Below are positions 1 to 9,460 of a stretch of 64,000 nucleotides of DNA, one piece after another (position 1 is the first letter of the stretch; each line of letters starts with the position of its first letter). Below the pieces are notes generated by a model. The model was not told the origin of the DNA and searched no databases. It worked only from the letters and a program-made list of their open reading frames with translations. Source of the stretch: WTGA01 sp965214055 (GTDB lineage Bacteria > Pseudomonadota > Gammaproteobacteria > Arenicellales > Poriferihabitantaceae); assembly GCA_965214055.1 (NCBI GenBank), contig OZ243931.1:2232001-2296000 (forward strand). The letters run 5' to 3'. A program made the position numbers and the translations under genes.

Positions 1-128
1 TGACTCCAGGGCGATGGGTCTGCTCTGTACTCCCCTGCCCATGAACGCATTCACTGAAAGCCACGGCCGGGATTTTTATGCCTGTTCCCGGAGCAGTGAA
101 AGAAGACCTGGGCCCGTTCTTGAAGTGA

Positions 129-338
129 ATCGCCAACCGTTCATCCCTGACGGCAGCATTTCAGATTGGACCATTGTGCCGGGTTGGTACCCATGACATC
201 CAGCTGGCCTGCAATGTTGCGGTACGGGGGCACTGCGGCCGGGGTGCGAAAAATAAACGCCATGCTCCCATGATGGAGACCATCGAATTCAATCCCGATC
301 AACCCGTTCCCGTATATCCGGTGGAGGTGCTTCCATGA
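129..338 (+). other. open frame of uncertain status upstream of the dioxygenase
   Basis: A stop-free frame of 69 codons ends in TGA at 336-338, overlapping the ATG of the next gene by two bases. Its last codons contain the GGAGG that probably serves as ribosome binding site for that gene. There is no convincing start except tandem ATG codons at 270 and 273. The peptide is not recognised; it could be the tail of a decayed upstream gene or chance. No other gene is supported in bases 1-334. Confidence 0.2.
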
Positions 339-1285
339 TCCGATCCGCCCAAAACAAAGTGCAGTCAGAATCAGGCCGTTTGACCGTAAAACCGATGACG
401 GTTTACATTGGTGCGGAGATTCATGGGGTAGACCTCACCCGAACACTGTCGGCAGATACAGTACGCCTGATTCGCGAGGCCTTGTTGCAGTGGAAGGTCA
501 TTTTCTTTCGCAATCAGCACCTGAATCATGCCCAACACATTGAGTTTGCCCGCCGGTTTGGAGACCCAACGCCTGCCCATGCGGTTTTTGACATGGATGT
601 GGAAGCCGATTATCCTGAAATTTATCCCGTCAAAAAACATCGCGCTGCCTTGGCTGCACGCCCCGCCGCAGTGCGGGCGTGGACGGATTGGCATACCGAT
701 GTGACGGCTGCAGTCAATCCGCCCTATGGCTCGATCCTCCGGGCGGTTGTGGTTCCTCCTTACGGCGGTGATACCATGTGGACCAACATGGTTGCTGCCT
801 ATCAGGGATTGTCCCCTGCCATGCAAAAATTCTTGTCGACACTGCGGGCGGTACACCGGTTCCAAAAAGCGGAGGATGGGGAGGGTGAAACGGCGGATGC
901 GTACAATGCCATGGTCAGGAAAAATCCTGTAATGACCGAACACCCATTGGTTACCGTACACCCTGAAACTGGAGAGTATGCCTTGTACACCAATCCGGGA
1001 TTTGTGAAAAACATCATCGGGCTGACCCCCGCCGAAAGCGATGTTCTTCTTGATTTCTTGTGGGAGCATTGTATTCGTGCCGAGTATACCGTTCGGTTCA
1101 GGTGGGAAGAGGGCAGCATTGCATTCTGGGACAATCGGGCAACCCAGCATCTGGCTATCCGCGATGTTTACCAGACTGATTTCGACCGGGAATTCTATAG
1201 GGTTACCCTGAACGGTTCCATTCCCGTCGATATCAATGGAAAGCCCTCCACATATCTTTCCGGTAACCCCATCCATCCGGTTTGA
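335..1285 (+). CDS. TauD/TfdA-family Fe(II)/2-oxoglutarate dioxygenase
   Basis: 316 residues, the usual size for this family. Enzymes of this fold use Fe(II) and 2-oxoglutarate to hydroxylate small substrates such as taurine, sulfonates, aryloxyacids or betaines. The metal-binding H-x-D is at His120/Asp122 (WHTD), the distal His is at 271 in the FWDNRATQH segment, and an Arg near 288 (FYRVT) fits the 2-oxoglutarate carboxylate site. The ATG at 335 has a GGAGG about eight bases upstream. It stands alone on the plus strand, facing the minus-strand operon that ends at 1508. Substrate is not identifiable from sequence; the nearby Xsc-like, monooxygenase and TauE-like genes make an organosulfonate or amino-compound substrate a reasonable guess. 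Confidence 0.85.
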   Translation: MIRSAQNKVQSESGRLTVKPMTVYIGAEIHGVDLTRTLSADTVRLIREALLQWKVIFFRNQHLNHAQHIEFARRFGDPTPAHAVFDMDVEADYPEIYPVKKHRAALAARPAAVRAWTDWHTDVTAAVNPPYGSILRAVVVPPYGGDTMWTNMVAAYQGLSPAMQKFLSTLRAVHRFQKAEDGEGETADAYNAMVRKNPVMTEHPLVTVHPETGEYALYTNPGFVKNIIGLTPAESDVLLDFLWEHCIRAEYTVRFRWEEGSIAFWDNRATQHLAIRDVYQTDFDREFYRVTLNGSIPVDINGKPSTYLSGNPIHPV

Positions 1286-1507
1286 ATATTCTCCCGCTAT
1301 GGGTTGGCCACGGGTGCTTCAAGTTGTCGGATCAATCCTGCATTCCCGGGAATCCGTTGTCAGAGGCAAAGAATCCGTTTGGAAAACAAATGCCATCAAT
1401 GTCAGGGGGCAGTGATGAACGACAGGTGCCACCCGTCGACGGTTTCCGGATGGGTGCTGAGAGTGGTTGCAGACAGGACTGCCTCGGCCATGTTGGTATC
1501 TTCCCTT

Positions 1508-3196
1508 CTATCCGCCTCGATGTTTGAACGAATCACGTCGGAAACTGTAAAGGGCATTGGGATCAATGGCCACATCAATCACTGCGGGTTTACCGCAATG
1601 TAACGCTGTTTCCACTGCATCGGCAATGTGCGCCACAGCTTCCACGCGGTAACCGGCGGCTCCGTAGAGCTCCGCGACCTTGTCAAAAGGTGGGCTGCTG
1701 ATATCGGCACCGATATATCGTCCACCGAAAAAATCGCGCTGATAGGCCTTTTCGGCTCCCCAGCACTGATTGTTCATGACGATCGTGACGGTATGGATAC
1801 CGTGATCCACGGCAGTGCTCAATTCGGATAATGTCATGCCAAACCCGCCATCTCCCATCAGACTGACTACCGGGCAGTCGGGTCGTGAGAGCTTTACTCC
1901 CAGACCGCAGGCAAAAGAGAATCCGACCAGACCGAAATCCAGGGGGGTAAACAGGGATTGTGGTGTCCAGTAATTCAGGGCATCCGTTGCCTGCAGGCAC
2001 AACGTTCCCGCATCCATGGTCACAGCCGTGTTCTTCGGCAATACATTGCGAAGTATTTTGTAAAGTGCCGAGGGCTGGATCGGATGAATATCCATTGCCG
2101 CGTCCTCATCCCGTTTGTTCAGGTAGGCCGCCCGGCTGGCTACAAAATTTTCAGTCCATTCCGTTACGTCGTCCAGCAGGTCCACATCCTTCAGGGCCCG
2201 GGACAATTGCATTGCGGCCGAAGAGGCATCCGCCCAGATGCCCAGTGCCACTGGAAAATAGCGCCCGATCGCGGTGGGCTCAAGTTCGACTTGAATGATT
2301 TTCGCCTGTTCGTTGATATGGTCGTAGGAATAGAAGGTGGAGTTGAATCCCAATCGTGTGCCAAGTGCCAGAATCACGTCCGCTTCCTTGACCAACTGGG
2401 ATGCAACCGGATTTCCTCTGGGCCCCATTTGTCCGGCGTTCAGGCGATGTCCAAACGCAATGGCATCCCCATGCCCCGGTGCGGTCGCTATGGGCATATT
2501 CAGGATTTCCGCCAAGCCAAGGGCGGCTTCAGACCCTCCGGCATTTTTGATTCCTCCACCGGCAATCATCACGGGCTTTGTTGCATGACGGAGCATCTTG
2601 GCGGCCTGCCTGATTTCATCAACCGATGCGTTCGGTACACTGTGTGATCGATATCCCCGGGGCAGTTGAAATGGGGGAAACTCCGCAATATCGGCCAGGA
2701 CGTCTCTCGGCAGATTAAGCTGTACCGGGCCACGGCGGGGGGTCATTGCGAGGCGAAAAGCCTCGCGAAACATTTCCGGTATGCGGGTTGTTCGGGTAAC
2801 CGTCCAGGTCTTTTTGGTCACGGGAACAAACAGCGATTGCTGATCGACTTCCTGGAATGCATCCCGGTAGATGTGTTCTGAAGACAGCGAACCGGCAATG
2901 GAGATCACAGGGGAAAATGCCGCTCGGGCCTGTGCCAGTCCCGTGACGAGATTGGTGGCACCGGGGCCATTTTGTCCAGCGATAATCACCCCGGGCTGAC
3001 CGGAGGCCCGGGCGTAGCCGTCCGCCATATGAACGCCGGTGCGTTCGTCGTGCACGCCAATGAACCGGATGTCCCGGGCATCGTACAGGGCATCGAACAT
3101 CTCCATGGTTGCTGAACCGATCAGACCGAAGACATGTTTTGTGTTTTCGGCCTGCAGCGACTTGATAGCGGCCTGGCCGCCGGACAACGGTTTCAT
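1508..3196 (-). CDS. ThDP-dependent enzyme, sulfoacetaldehyde acetyltransferase (Xsc)-like
   Basis: 562 residues from ATG at 3196; a longer frame begins at TTG 3229 but has no better signal. The order is that of acetolactate-synthase-type enzymes: N-terminal pyrimidine-binding domain with the catalytic Glu in the VHDERTG segment, central domain, then C-terminal pyrophosphate domain with GDGGFGMTLSE and NNQCWG. Several stretches recall Xsc rather than biosynthetic acetolactate synthase: FGLIGSA, GQNGPGATN, the FQEVDQ block, WGAEK followed by RDFFGGR, and a C-terminal FRRD. Xsc cleaves sulfoacetaldehyde to sulfite and acetyl phosphate. Subfamily assignment is from memory and needs a tree. No regulatory subunit (IlvN) or phosphotransacetylase gene is nearby. 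Last gene of a minus-strand operon with the flavin monooxygenase and hydrolase. Confidence 0.75.
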   Translation of the reverse strand: MKPLSGGQAAIKSLQAENTKHVFGLIGSATMEMFDALYDARDIRFIGVHDERTGVHMADGYARASGQPGVIIAGQNGPGATNLVTGLAQARAAFSPVISIAGSLSSEHIYRDAFQEVDQQSLFVPVTKKTWTVTRTTRIPEMFREAFRLAMTPRRGPVQLNLPRDVLADIAEFPPFQLPRGYRSHSVPNASVDEIRQAAKMLRHATKPVMIAGGGIKNAGGSEAALGLAEILNMPIATAPGHGDAIAFGHRLNAGQMGPRGNPVASQLVKEADVILALGTRLGFNSTFYSYDHINEQAKIIQVELEPTAIGRYFPVALGIWADASSAAMQLSRALKDVDLLDDVTEWTENFVASRAAYLNKRDEDAAMDIHPIQPSALYKILRNVLPKNTAVTMDAGTLCLQATDALNYWTPQSLFTPLDFGLVGFSFACGLGVKLSRPDCPVVSLMGDGGFGMTLSELSTAVDHGIHTVTIVMNNQCWGAEKAYQRDFFGGRYIGADISSPPFDKVAELYGAAGYRVEAVAHIADAVETALHCGKPAVIDVAIDPNALYSFRRDSFKHRGG

Positions 3197-3250
3197 ATGG
3201 GATTTATATACTGTAGTGGACAGAATCAAACTGTGTATCTTTTTGACGGA

Positions 3251-3562
3251 TCATCGAGGCTGACAACAAAACGCCTCTCCTACGTCCAATGGCCCGGGTC
3301 CCCGGGCGAAGCCATTCAATGCAGATTTCAGCCTTTTGTTGTGTCCTGGGGTAAAGACGATATCGAATGCCCGGGGTTCCATGCCTCGAATTGTAAATGG
3401 TTCGGCAATCAATAAACATCTATGGTCCGCCCCCGGTATGCCGATATCGGTATATCCCCCGCCTGGCAGGAACAATTTTTCGCTGTGAAAAATCCGGGCT
3501 GCCGCCACGTCAGTGATCTTTTCGTCTGTCAGGTTGAACAGATAATTCTCCAAACACTTCAT
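3251..3562 (-). CDS. small unrecognised ORF between hydrolase and ThDP enzyme
   Basis: 103 codons from ATG 3562, overlapping the end of the hydrolase gene by about 50 bases and ending 54 bases before the ThDP enzyme start. I do not recognise the family. Support for coding comes from a second place in the window (45063-45125, minus), where the same peptide core (FHSEKLFL, then GADH) is encoded with synonymous changes (TTT/TTC, TTG/TTA) and a 27-base in-frame deletion. That pattern is expected of homologous coding sequence rather than a non-coding repeat. No transmembrane segment or signal peptide is visible. It may itself be the tail of a decayed larger gene. Confidence 0.4.
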   Translation of the reverse strand: MKCLENYLFNLTDEKITDVAAARIFHSEKLFLPGGGYTDIGIPGADHRCLLIAEPFTIRGMEPRAFDIVFTPGHNKRLKSALNGFARGPGPLDVGEAFCCQPR

Positions 3563-4340
3563 GCAGAAATTTCAGCATGGGTCGGAGAAACTGTGCGGGC
3601 TGTTCCAGCAGGCCCAGATGCTGAAGCCCAGGTACAATCAGGATGCTCGCACCCGCAATGTCCGAACCGATATCCCGGGCCATCCCAGGAGTACTGCCGC
3701 GATCGTTCTCGCAGGTGATGACCAAAGTGGGGACGGAAATCGGCGGTGCCGGCCGGATCAGTTCCCTGACACCGGCAGCCAGGACCTGCCGACTCTGTGC
3801 GAAAGCGGTTGGATCGGTGCCCAGCACCCATTTGCGAACTTCATCGACGGTTTCAGCCCGGGTAGACAGGAATTCAGGCGTAAACCATCGTTCCAGGGAG
3901 GTCTGCATCGTTGCAGCAGATCCACCTTCGAGAGTGCGGGCAACCCGGTCCTCCACCAGTTGTTGTGCTTCGGGACTTCGTTCGTGGGGGGAATTGAGGA
4001 TGACGAGGGCATCGGTGCGTTCCGGATAGTCCATGGCGAATCGACGGTTGATCATTCCCCCCATTGAAAATCCGATGACCGTGCAGCGATGTACATCAAG
4101 TTCATCCATTAGGTCCCTGAGCTGGCTTGCAAACAATTTCAGCGATAGTGGGTCAGAAGGCGGATCACTTTCTCCGTGACCCGGCAGGTCGTAGCTGAAT
4201 ACTCGATAGTGCTGGGCCAGTACGGGCTCGTACTCCCTCCAGATATGGCGATTCACCCCGATTCCGTGGAGTAACGCGATAACCGGCGCATTATCCGGTC
4301 CAGTCATCTGGTAGGCGATGCCATGGGACGACCGGAGCAT
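3510..4340 (-). CDS. alpha/beta hydrolase
   Basis: 276 residues from the ATG at 4340, ten bases after the stop of the flavin monooxygenase. The longer frame reaches back to 4454, inside that upstream gene, and is less likely. Typical alpha/beta-hydrolase features are present: LLHGIG oxyanion region, nucleophile elbow GFSMGG with the catalytic Ser, an acid in CENDRG and the final His in LQHLG. The family includes esterases, lactonases, C-C bond hydrolases and 3-oxoadipate enol-lactonase. In an operon with a flavin monooxygenase a lactone or ester hydrolase would fit, but the substrate is unknown. No signal peptide, so cytoplasmic. Confidence 0.85.
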   Translation of the reverse strand: MLRSSHGIAYQMTGPDNAPVIALLHGIGVNRHIWREYEPVLAQHYRVFSYDLPGHGESDPPSDPLSLKLFASQLRDLMDELDVHRCTVIGFSMGGMINRRFAMDYPERTDALVILNSPHERSPEAQQLVEDRVARTLEGGSAATMQTSLERWFTPEFLSTRAETVDEVRKWVLGTDPTAFAQSRQVLAAGVRELIRPAPPISVPTLVITCENDRGSTPGMARDIGSDIAGASILIVPGLQHLGLLEQPAQFLRPMLKFLHEVFGELSVQPDRRKDH

Positions 4341-4350
4341 GGCAGTGGTG

Positions 4351-5388
4351 TTATCTAAATGCTGGAATAACTTCGTTGCAGAACAGTTCGAGTGATTTTT
4401 TTTGTTCTGCCTGGCTTTGGCCCATACTTGCGAGATAGATGAATTCATCGACACCCAGTTCTTCCATCCGTTTCAACTTGGCAATGATCTGGTCCGGGGA
4501 ACCAAACATCAGGTTTTCTTCCAGCATATGCGGATCATATTGTTCACGTTCCACCAGGTCCTCAAGAGGGATTCGTTTCGGAAACCCATTGATAACATCG
4601 TCGAGGTTTCGATACAGGTTCTCGAACAGTCCCATATGGTACTGGAGAGCCCTGACCGCGGAATCCCGTCCTGATGGATTTTCATAGAGCGCGGTATGCC
4701 GCATCATTGCAAAAATCGGTCGGGCGCACCCAGGGACCTTGGCAATGGATTCATCAAGCTGGGTTTTGTAAAGACGGGCTTCTTCGATGGGACGGGACAT
4801 GGGCCAACACAAAATGTTGCAGCCGTTTTCCACCGCATAGTCAAATGTGATGGGGGACCTGGCCGCTATCCAGACGGGAGGATGTGGTTTCTGCAGGGGT
4901 TTGGGGACCGATGTGGTGGCCGGGAAGGACCAGAATTCGCCCTTGTGCTCGTAGTCACCCTCCCAAAGCGCTTTGACCGCCGGCAGCATTTCCTGCATGT
5001 AGCGATACGCGTCCTGCTGCTTGAGACCGGGGTGCATTCGGTCGAATTCCCGTTGGTATGCTCCCGAACCGAGCCCAAATTCCAGGCGGCCATTGCTGAT
5101 CACGTCCAAAAAGGCCGCCTCGCCGGCCAGATTGATCGGGTTCCAGTATGCGGCAACCGCAACGGCGGTCCCCAGGTGTATCACATCCGTGTGGCTCGCC
5201 CACCACGTCAGCGTCAGGAAAGGATTGGGTGCGATATTCATTTCCAATCCATGGTGCTCCGCCGCCCAGACAATGTGGAACCCCCCGCGCTCCGCCATCT
5301 GGATGATCTCCAGTGAATGGCGCATCACATCCTCGGTTGGGATCGTACTGTTGTTGCGTTCCATATTGTAGGCCAGCTGAAATTTCAT
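4351..5388 (-). CDS. LLM-class (bacterial luciferase-like) flavin-dependent oxidoreductase
   Basis: 345 residues. The protein has the luciferase-like TIM-barrel pattern: AAEHH near residue 50, HLGTAVAV, the LEFGLGSG block and PPVWIAA. This class uses FMNH2 or F420 to oxygenate aldehydes, alkanesulfonates, dimethyl sulfide, nitrilotriacetate and similar compounds; no flavin reductase partner is adjacent. The ATG at 5388 follows an AGAGAG-rich ribosome binding region. It is the first gene of the operon running down to 1508. Substrate unassigned; the Xsc-like gene in the same operon hints at organosulfur or short aldehyde chemistry. Confidence 0.85.
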   Translation of the reverse strand: MKFQLAYNMERNNSTIPTEDVMRHSLEIIQMAERGGFHIVWAAEHHGLEMNIAPNPFLTLTWWASHTDVIHLGTAVAVAAYWNPINLAGEAAFLDVISNGRLEFGLGSGAYQREFDRMHPGLKQQDAYRYMQEMLPAVKALWEGDYEHKGEFWSFPATTSVPKPLQKPHPPVWIAARSPITFDYAVENGCNILCWPMSRPIEEARLYKTQLDESIAKVPGCARPIFAMMRHTALYENPSGRDSAVRALQYHMGLFENLYRNLDDVINGFPKRIPLEDLVEREQYDPHMLEENLMFGSPDQIIAKLKRMEELGVDEFIYLASMGQSQAEQKKSLELFCNEVIPAFR

Positions 5389-5898
5389 TTTTTTCTCTCT
5401 ATTCAGTTTCCTGTCGGGCTTGAATCAGCGTGCAACGAACTGATTGGGAAACGGTTCGCTGGATGGAACCATCCACACTGTTTTATGGGGTGGGGTCGCT
5501 ATCAATTGGTTGAAGACCACACCCCCATTCCAGAATACTTGATGCTACCCGTTTGCGCAATGGCGAACAGTTCTATTTGCTGCCAACACTGCGTCGGAGA
5601 CTCTTGAGGTTAAAAGGGGAATCCATTATTCTGGCAAACCATTGGGCAGCAATATGTCTCAACTCGGAAGCTGGACAAGGACTGCCATGTTCGACCACGG
5701 CAAGATTGGATAGACAGTAAAGAGATGGCAAATCAACAAAATTCCGGGTGTCGCATACCAAAGTGGATCGATAGTCAATCTGATGCGGTATTGGTGTTCC
5801 ACAAAACAGGGTTCGGTGTTCATGATGGTTGATTGCTGTATTGCGGTTGTCAATCGAATGGTTGCCGACGTTCCCCTTCAACGGGTGCAGGACCGGTA
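5389..5898. other. divergent intergenic region without a clear gene
   Basis: About 510 bases between the divergent flavin monooxygenase operon and the FAD oxidoreductase. A 102-codon minus-strand frame at 5573-5881 is open, but its translation resembles no family I know; a decayed regulator is possible but unsupported. The region probably holds promoters for both sides; I see no clear operator. Confidence 0.4.
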
Positions 5899-7248
5899 AT
5901 GGGAAGCCGGAAAGATATCTTTCATCAGGAGTTCAAGTCCAGGCCATTTTGGTGGGAGGCCTTTAATCCGGCCAGCTACCCAAAAAAGGATTTGCCGAAT
6001 ACCACGACAGTCGCCATCATCGGCGGAGGGTATACGGGCCTTTCCGCCGCTCTTGAACTGGGAAAACAGGGCGTGGAATGTTGCGTTGTGGACAGTGGAA
6101 ACCCTGGATATCACGCCTCTACCCGATCCGGCGGCATCGTTGCCGGGCCGGGCGGAGTCAAGGCACCCCTGGTTACTTCACTGCCGACAGATCGTCATTT
6201 CGATGAAATGGTCATCGCCGCCAATGAGGGTCTGCAGTTGGTTGAATCCATTATTCAGGAGGAAAAAATTGACTGTCAGTGGTGTCCCACTGGCTTTCTC
6301 AAGCTCGCCTGTACCCGCAAACATCTGGTGGGGATGAAAAGGAAACTGACCGTTGGCTCCAGGCCAGCGGGTATTCATTCCCGGATTCTCGACGAAGTTT
6401 CCATCCGGTATGGGATTGGCAGCCATTATTATCATGGCGGATTGTTGACGGACCCGGGAGGGCATTTGCATCCCGCCCTGTATTTCGGTGGTTTGCTCGG
6501 TGCGGTGGAAAGACGACGTCAGGTCATCATATGTGCTCATGCAAAAGTCAATAAAATCCAGGAAAACCGATCCGGCTGGCAGTTGCAAACCAGTCGCGGT
6601 TACCTGTGGGCGAATCACGTCATTGTTGCGACCAATGGGTATACAACGGGTGTAACCCCTCAATTCAGTCGCCGGGTAGTCCCGATACGTGCCTACATTA
6701 TCGCCACAGAAATCCTGGACGAAGAAACTGCGGAAGCCCTGAGTCCGGGAAATCACGGTTTCGCCGAGAGCACCCGAATTGCCCCTTTTTTCCGTTTGTC
6801 CGGACCCGTGGGCAGCCGGCGGCTGATTTTTGGCAGCCGGGTAAAATGGGTGGACATTGAGCCGGAGGAGATGGCTCCGTTTCTTTTTGACCTGATGATC
6901 AAGAGGTTCCCACCATTGCGGGAAACAAAAATCACTCATGCCTGGACCGGCAATGTGGCTTTGACACTGGATGAGGAACTTCACAATGGCCGGCTCGATG
7001 GACTGTATTATGCCCTGGGCTGCAACGGTTCAGGGGTTGCAAACATGACGTACCTGGGGACCCAGGTGGCCAGGAAGATTATTTCCAGCCGGCTTTACAG
7101 CAGCCCGTTCGACGGAGTGTTTCCGCAAAGCAGGTTCTACAATGGTGACCAGCGCTGGTTTATCCCCCTGATTGGTCGCTACCTGACGGCTCGGGATTGG
7201 CTGGATATGAAGCTGGATGACAGGCCGCCGGAAACCAAGGGGACTTGA
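5899..7248 (+). CDS. FAD-dependent oxidoreductase, DAO family
   Basis: 449 residues from ATG 5899, preceded by AGGA; an in-frame start at 5833 would add 22 unlikely residues. The Rossmann FAD motif is near residues 39-50 (IIGGGYTGLSAALELG) and a C-terminal GCNGSGVANM segment matches the second FAD-contact region. Relatives include gamma-glutamylputrescine oxidase (PuuB), glycine/sarcosine oxidases and the large subunit of taurine dehydrogenase. The N-terminal WWEAFNP segment is reminiscent of the PuuB/OrdL group. Likely oxidises a secondary or primary amine in the cytoplasm. Followed at 143 bases by an APH-type kinase on the same strand. Confidence 0.85.
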   Translation: MGSRKDIFHQEFKSRPFWWEAFNPASYPKKDLPNTTTVAIIGGGYTGLSAALELGKQGVECCVVDSGNPGYHASTRSGGIVAGPGGVKAPLVTSLPTDRHFDEMVIAANEGLQLVESIIQEEKIDCQWCPTGFLKLACTRKHLVGMKRKLTVGSRPAGIHSRILDEVSIRYGIGSHYYHGGLLTDPGGHLHPALYFGGLLGAVERRRQVIICAHAKVNKIQENRSGWQLQTSRGYLWANHVIVATNGYTTGVTPQFSRRVVPIRAYIIATEILDEETAEALSPGNHGFAESTRIAPFFRLSGPVGSRRLIFGSRVKWVDIEPEEMAPFLFDLMIKRFPPLRETKITHAWTGNVALTLDEELHNGRLDGLYYALGCNGSGVANMTYLGTQVARKIISSRLYSSPFDGVFPQSRFYNGDQRWFIPLIGRYLTARDWLDMKLDDRPPETKGT

Positions 7249-7391
7249 TCCCTCAAATTGGACCGGGGCGGATTGGTCGCATCCTGGGATGTGAGCGGTG
7301 ACTGATGTCCCGCTGAATCCTCTGAAAAAGGTGCAGAATTGTATATTTACGGGTTATTGTACGACCAAAGAAACAGAATTCAGGAGAGAAA

Positions 7392-8393
7392 ATGGCAGAT
7401 AGCGACATCTCCATGGATGTTCTTCTCGAGCATCTGGAAATACTGGCGAACCAGTCCCTCTCCCTGTGGGATGTCCCGGATGACGCCCGTGCGAGACTGA
7501 TCAACGTGTCGGAAAATGTGACGTACCTGGTTGAAGGCAGCCACTGGAAATCCATTTTGAGGATTCATCGGGAGAACTACCATTCACGCAGGGCGATTGA
7601 ATGTGAACTGGAGTGGTCAAAGGCACTCTCCCGGGAAGGAAAGGTGATCACGCCGGACTTTTATATTGGGCGCAACGGGGACCCCATTCAATCCGGCATA
7701 GTTGACGGGTTGCCCAATCCGCGCTACATGGTGATGTTTCATTTTGTCGAAGGAAAAGAACCCGGTGAAGGGCAGGACCTGGTTCGCTCATTTGAAGAAC
7801 TCGGGCAAATTGCAGCCATCATGCATATGCATTCCATGCAGTGGCATCGGCCCGAGCCCTTTGAGAGATTGGTCTGGAATCTGGACACGGTGTTTGGGAG
7901 CCACCCTACCTGGGGAAACTGGCGGGATGGGCCCAATGTCACACCTGAAATCCGGGAGGTTCTGGAGCAGGTGGAAAACACGGTGACCGCTCGGTTGACG
8001 GATTTCGGTACCGGAGCGGACAGATATGGATTGATCCATGCGGATATGCGCCTTGCCAATCTCCTGATTGACCGGGCAGGTACCCGGTTAATCGATTTTG
8101 ACGATTGTGGACTGGGGTGGTATCTGTATGATTTTGCCGCCAGTATCAGTTTCATGGAAGACAATGCCCAGGTGCCGGCATTGAAAGCGTCCTGGGTCAG
8201 GGGATATCGGAGGATTCGGGGCCTGCCCGAGTGTGATGCCGAGGAAATCGATACCTTTATCATGTTGCGCAGACTGGCGCTGCTTGCCTGGATCGGAAGC
8301 CATATTGAAGCGCCTGAACCTCGGGAACTGGCACCTCACTTTGCCCGGGTGTCCGCAGAACTCGGATCAGCGTATCTGGCAACCCACCGGTAG
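7392..8393 (+). CDS. APH-family phosphotransferase
   Basis: 333 residues with a GGAGAG ribosome site before the ATG. The kinase fold of aminoglycoside/choline/homoserine kinases is shown by the catalytic loop HADMRLANLL and the metal-binding DFDD. Small-molecule kinases of this family phosphorylate hydroxyl groups of amino alcohols (homoserine, choline, hydroxylysine, methylthioribose). Its neighbours are an amine-oxidase-like flavoprotein and, across a permease, a fusion of a second APH kinase with a class III aminotransferase-fold enzyme. A role in amino-alcohol catabolism is therefore more likely than antibiotic resistance. Exact substrate unknown. Confidence 0.8.
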   Translation: MADSDISMDVLLEHLEILANQSLSLWDVPDDARARLINVSENVTYLVEGSHWKSILRIHRENYHSRRAIECELEWSKALSREGKVITPDFYIGRNGDPIQSGIVDGLPNPRYMVMFHFVEGKEPGEGQDLVRSFEELGQIAAIMHMHSMQWHRPEPFERLVWNLDTVFGSHPTWGNWRDGPNVTPEIREVLEQVENTVTARLTDFGTGADRYGLIHADMRLANLLIDRAGTRLIDFDDCGLGWYLYDFAASISFMEDNAQVPALKASWVRGYRRIRGLPECDAEEIDTFIMLRRLALLAWIGSHIEAPEPRELAPHFARVSAELGSAYLATHR

Positions 8394-8531
8394 CCCCTGA
8401 TTCCGTATGTTTTTGTTTGATGGCATCGGGTTTTCTTGGAAAATCTGCGGTCTGTGGGCGATGGTTCCGGTCTTGGACCATCGTGGTTCACCGAACGGAA
8501 ATTTTCCGGCACTCATGAAATAAAGGCCGCC

Positions 8532-9272
8532 ATGCTGCTTTCTCCAATCCTGATACTGACGGTTCTGGTGGTCGGAATGCTCATCGGCAGTGTGGGGGTC
8601 GGGGGGGTATTGCTGGTGCCTGCGCTGGCCTATCTGGACGGAGAATCGGTCCATGCCGCGATTCCGGCCTGCATGTTTGCCTATCTCTTTCCCGGGGTGG
8701 TTGCCGCGGTGGTTTTCGCACGACATGGCACCATGAATTGGAAACCGGCGGCTGCCTTGTGCGCCAGCGCCATTCCGGGTGCTTATATGGGGGCTTACCT
8801 GTTGCCGCTTTTTCCTTCGGTGATTCTGGAATTCGCCATTGCCTGCCTGGTTCTGTTCTGTGGAATGCATGCATTGGGGAGGTCGCACAGAACAGACCAT
8901 TCCAACCCGCCGACGGCCGCATCGCTGTCCTTGTTCGGGTTCATTACCGGAATCGGTTCCTCGCTGACCGGTACGGGAGGCCCCGTGCTGCTGGTGCCGC
9001 TGCTGATTTGGCGCCGGGTACCGGTTTTGACTACCATTGGTTTGTCCCAGGTCATCCAGATCCCCATCGCCTTGACGGCGACCACAGGGAACCTGATCCA
9101 TGGGGAAGTGAATCTCCCCCTGGGATTGGCAATCGGTATCGTTCTGGCCGGAGGAGCTTTCATCGGGGCAAGGGCCGTGCACCGGGTACCTGTCCCACTT
9201 TTGAAGAAGACCATGGGCATGGTATTGCTCGGGGTAGGGGTCATGATCCTGCTTCGGTTTTGCACAACATGA
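8532..9272 (+). CDS. TSUP (TauE/SafE) family permease
   Basis: 246 residues from ATG 8532; an upstream in-frame start at 8436 would add 32 polar residues and is unlikely. Hydrophobic throughout, with about eight membrane segments and the duplicated glycine-rich motifs of TauE/SafE proteins (GSVGVGG near the N terminus, GIGSSLTGTGGP in the second half). Members export sulfite, sulfoacetate or other anions, often beside sulfonate-degrading genes. Here that fits with the Xsc-like and TauD-like genes, but genomic linkage is the only evidence. Convergent with the fusion gene that ends at 9461; the 188 bases between hold no gene. Confidence 0.85.
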   Translation: MLLSPILILTVLVVGMLIGSVGVGGVLLVPALAYLDGESVHAAIPACMFAYLFPGVVAAVVFARHGTMNWKPAAALCASAIPGAYMGAYLLPLFPSVILEFAIACLVLFCGMHALGRSHRTDHSNPPTAASLSLFGFITGIGSSLTGTGGPVLLVPLLIWRRVPVLTTIGLSQVIQIPIALTATTGNLIHGEVNLPLGLAIGIVLAGGAFIGARAVHRVPVPLLKKTMGMVLLGVGVMILLRFCTT

Positions 9273-9460
9273 TCCGGTCGGACGGTTTTGGCATTGACTC
9301 ACAGGGTGACACACTGACCCGCAGTCCGGAAAACCGGGGGTCGGTCGGTCCTGAATTCAGCACTCGCATCTCCCCCAGGGGATGTCCGAATGAACTCCCC
9401 GGTCTCCATGACAGACGGTTGTCGTGACCGGACCGATTGATCACTGATCCCGGAGCGCGG

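Noticed and set aside
371..1276. 301-codon open frame on the minus strand
   Set aside because: Antisense to the TauD-like gene, which carries the iron-binding residues.
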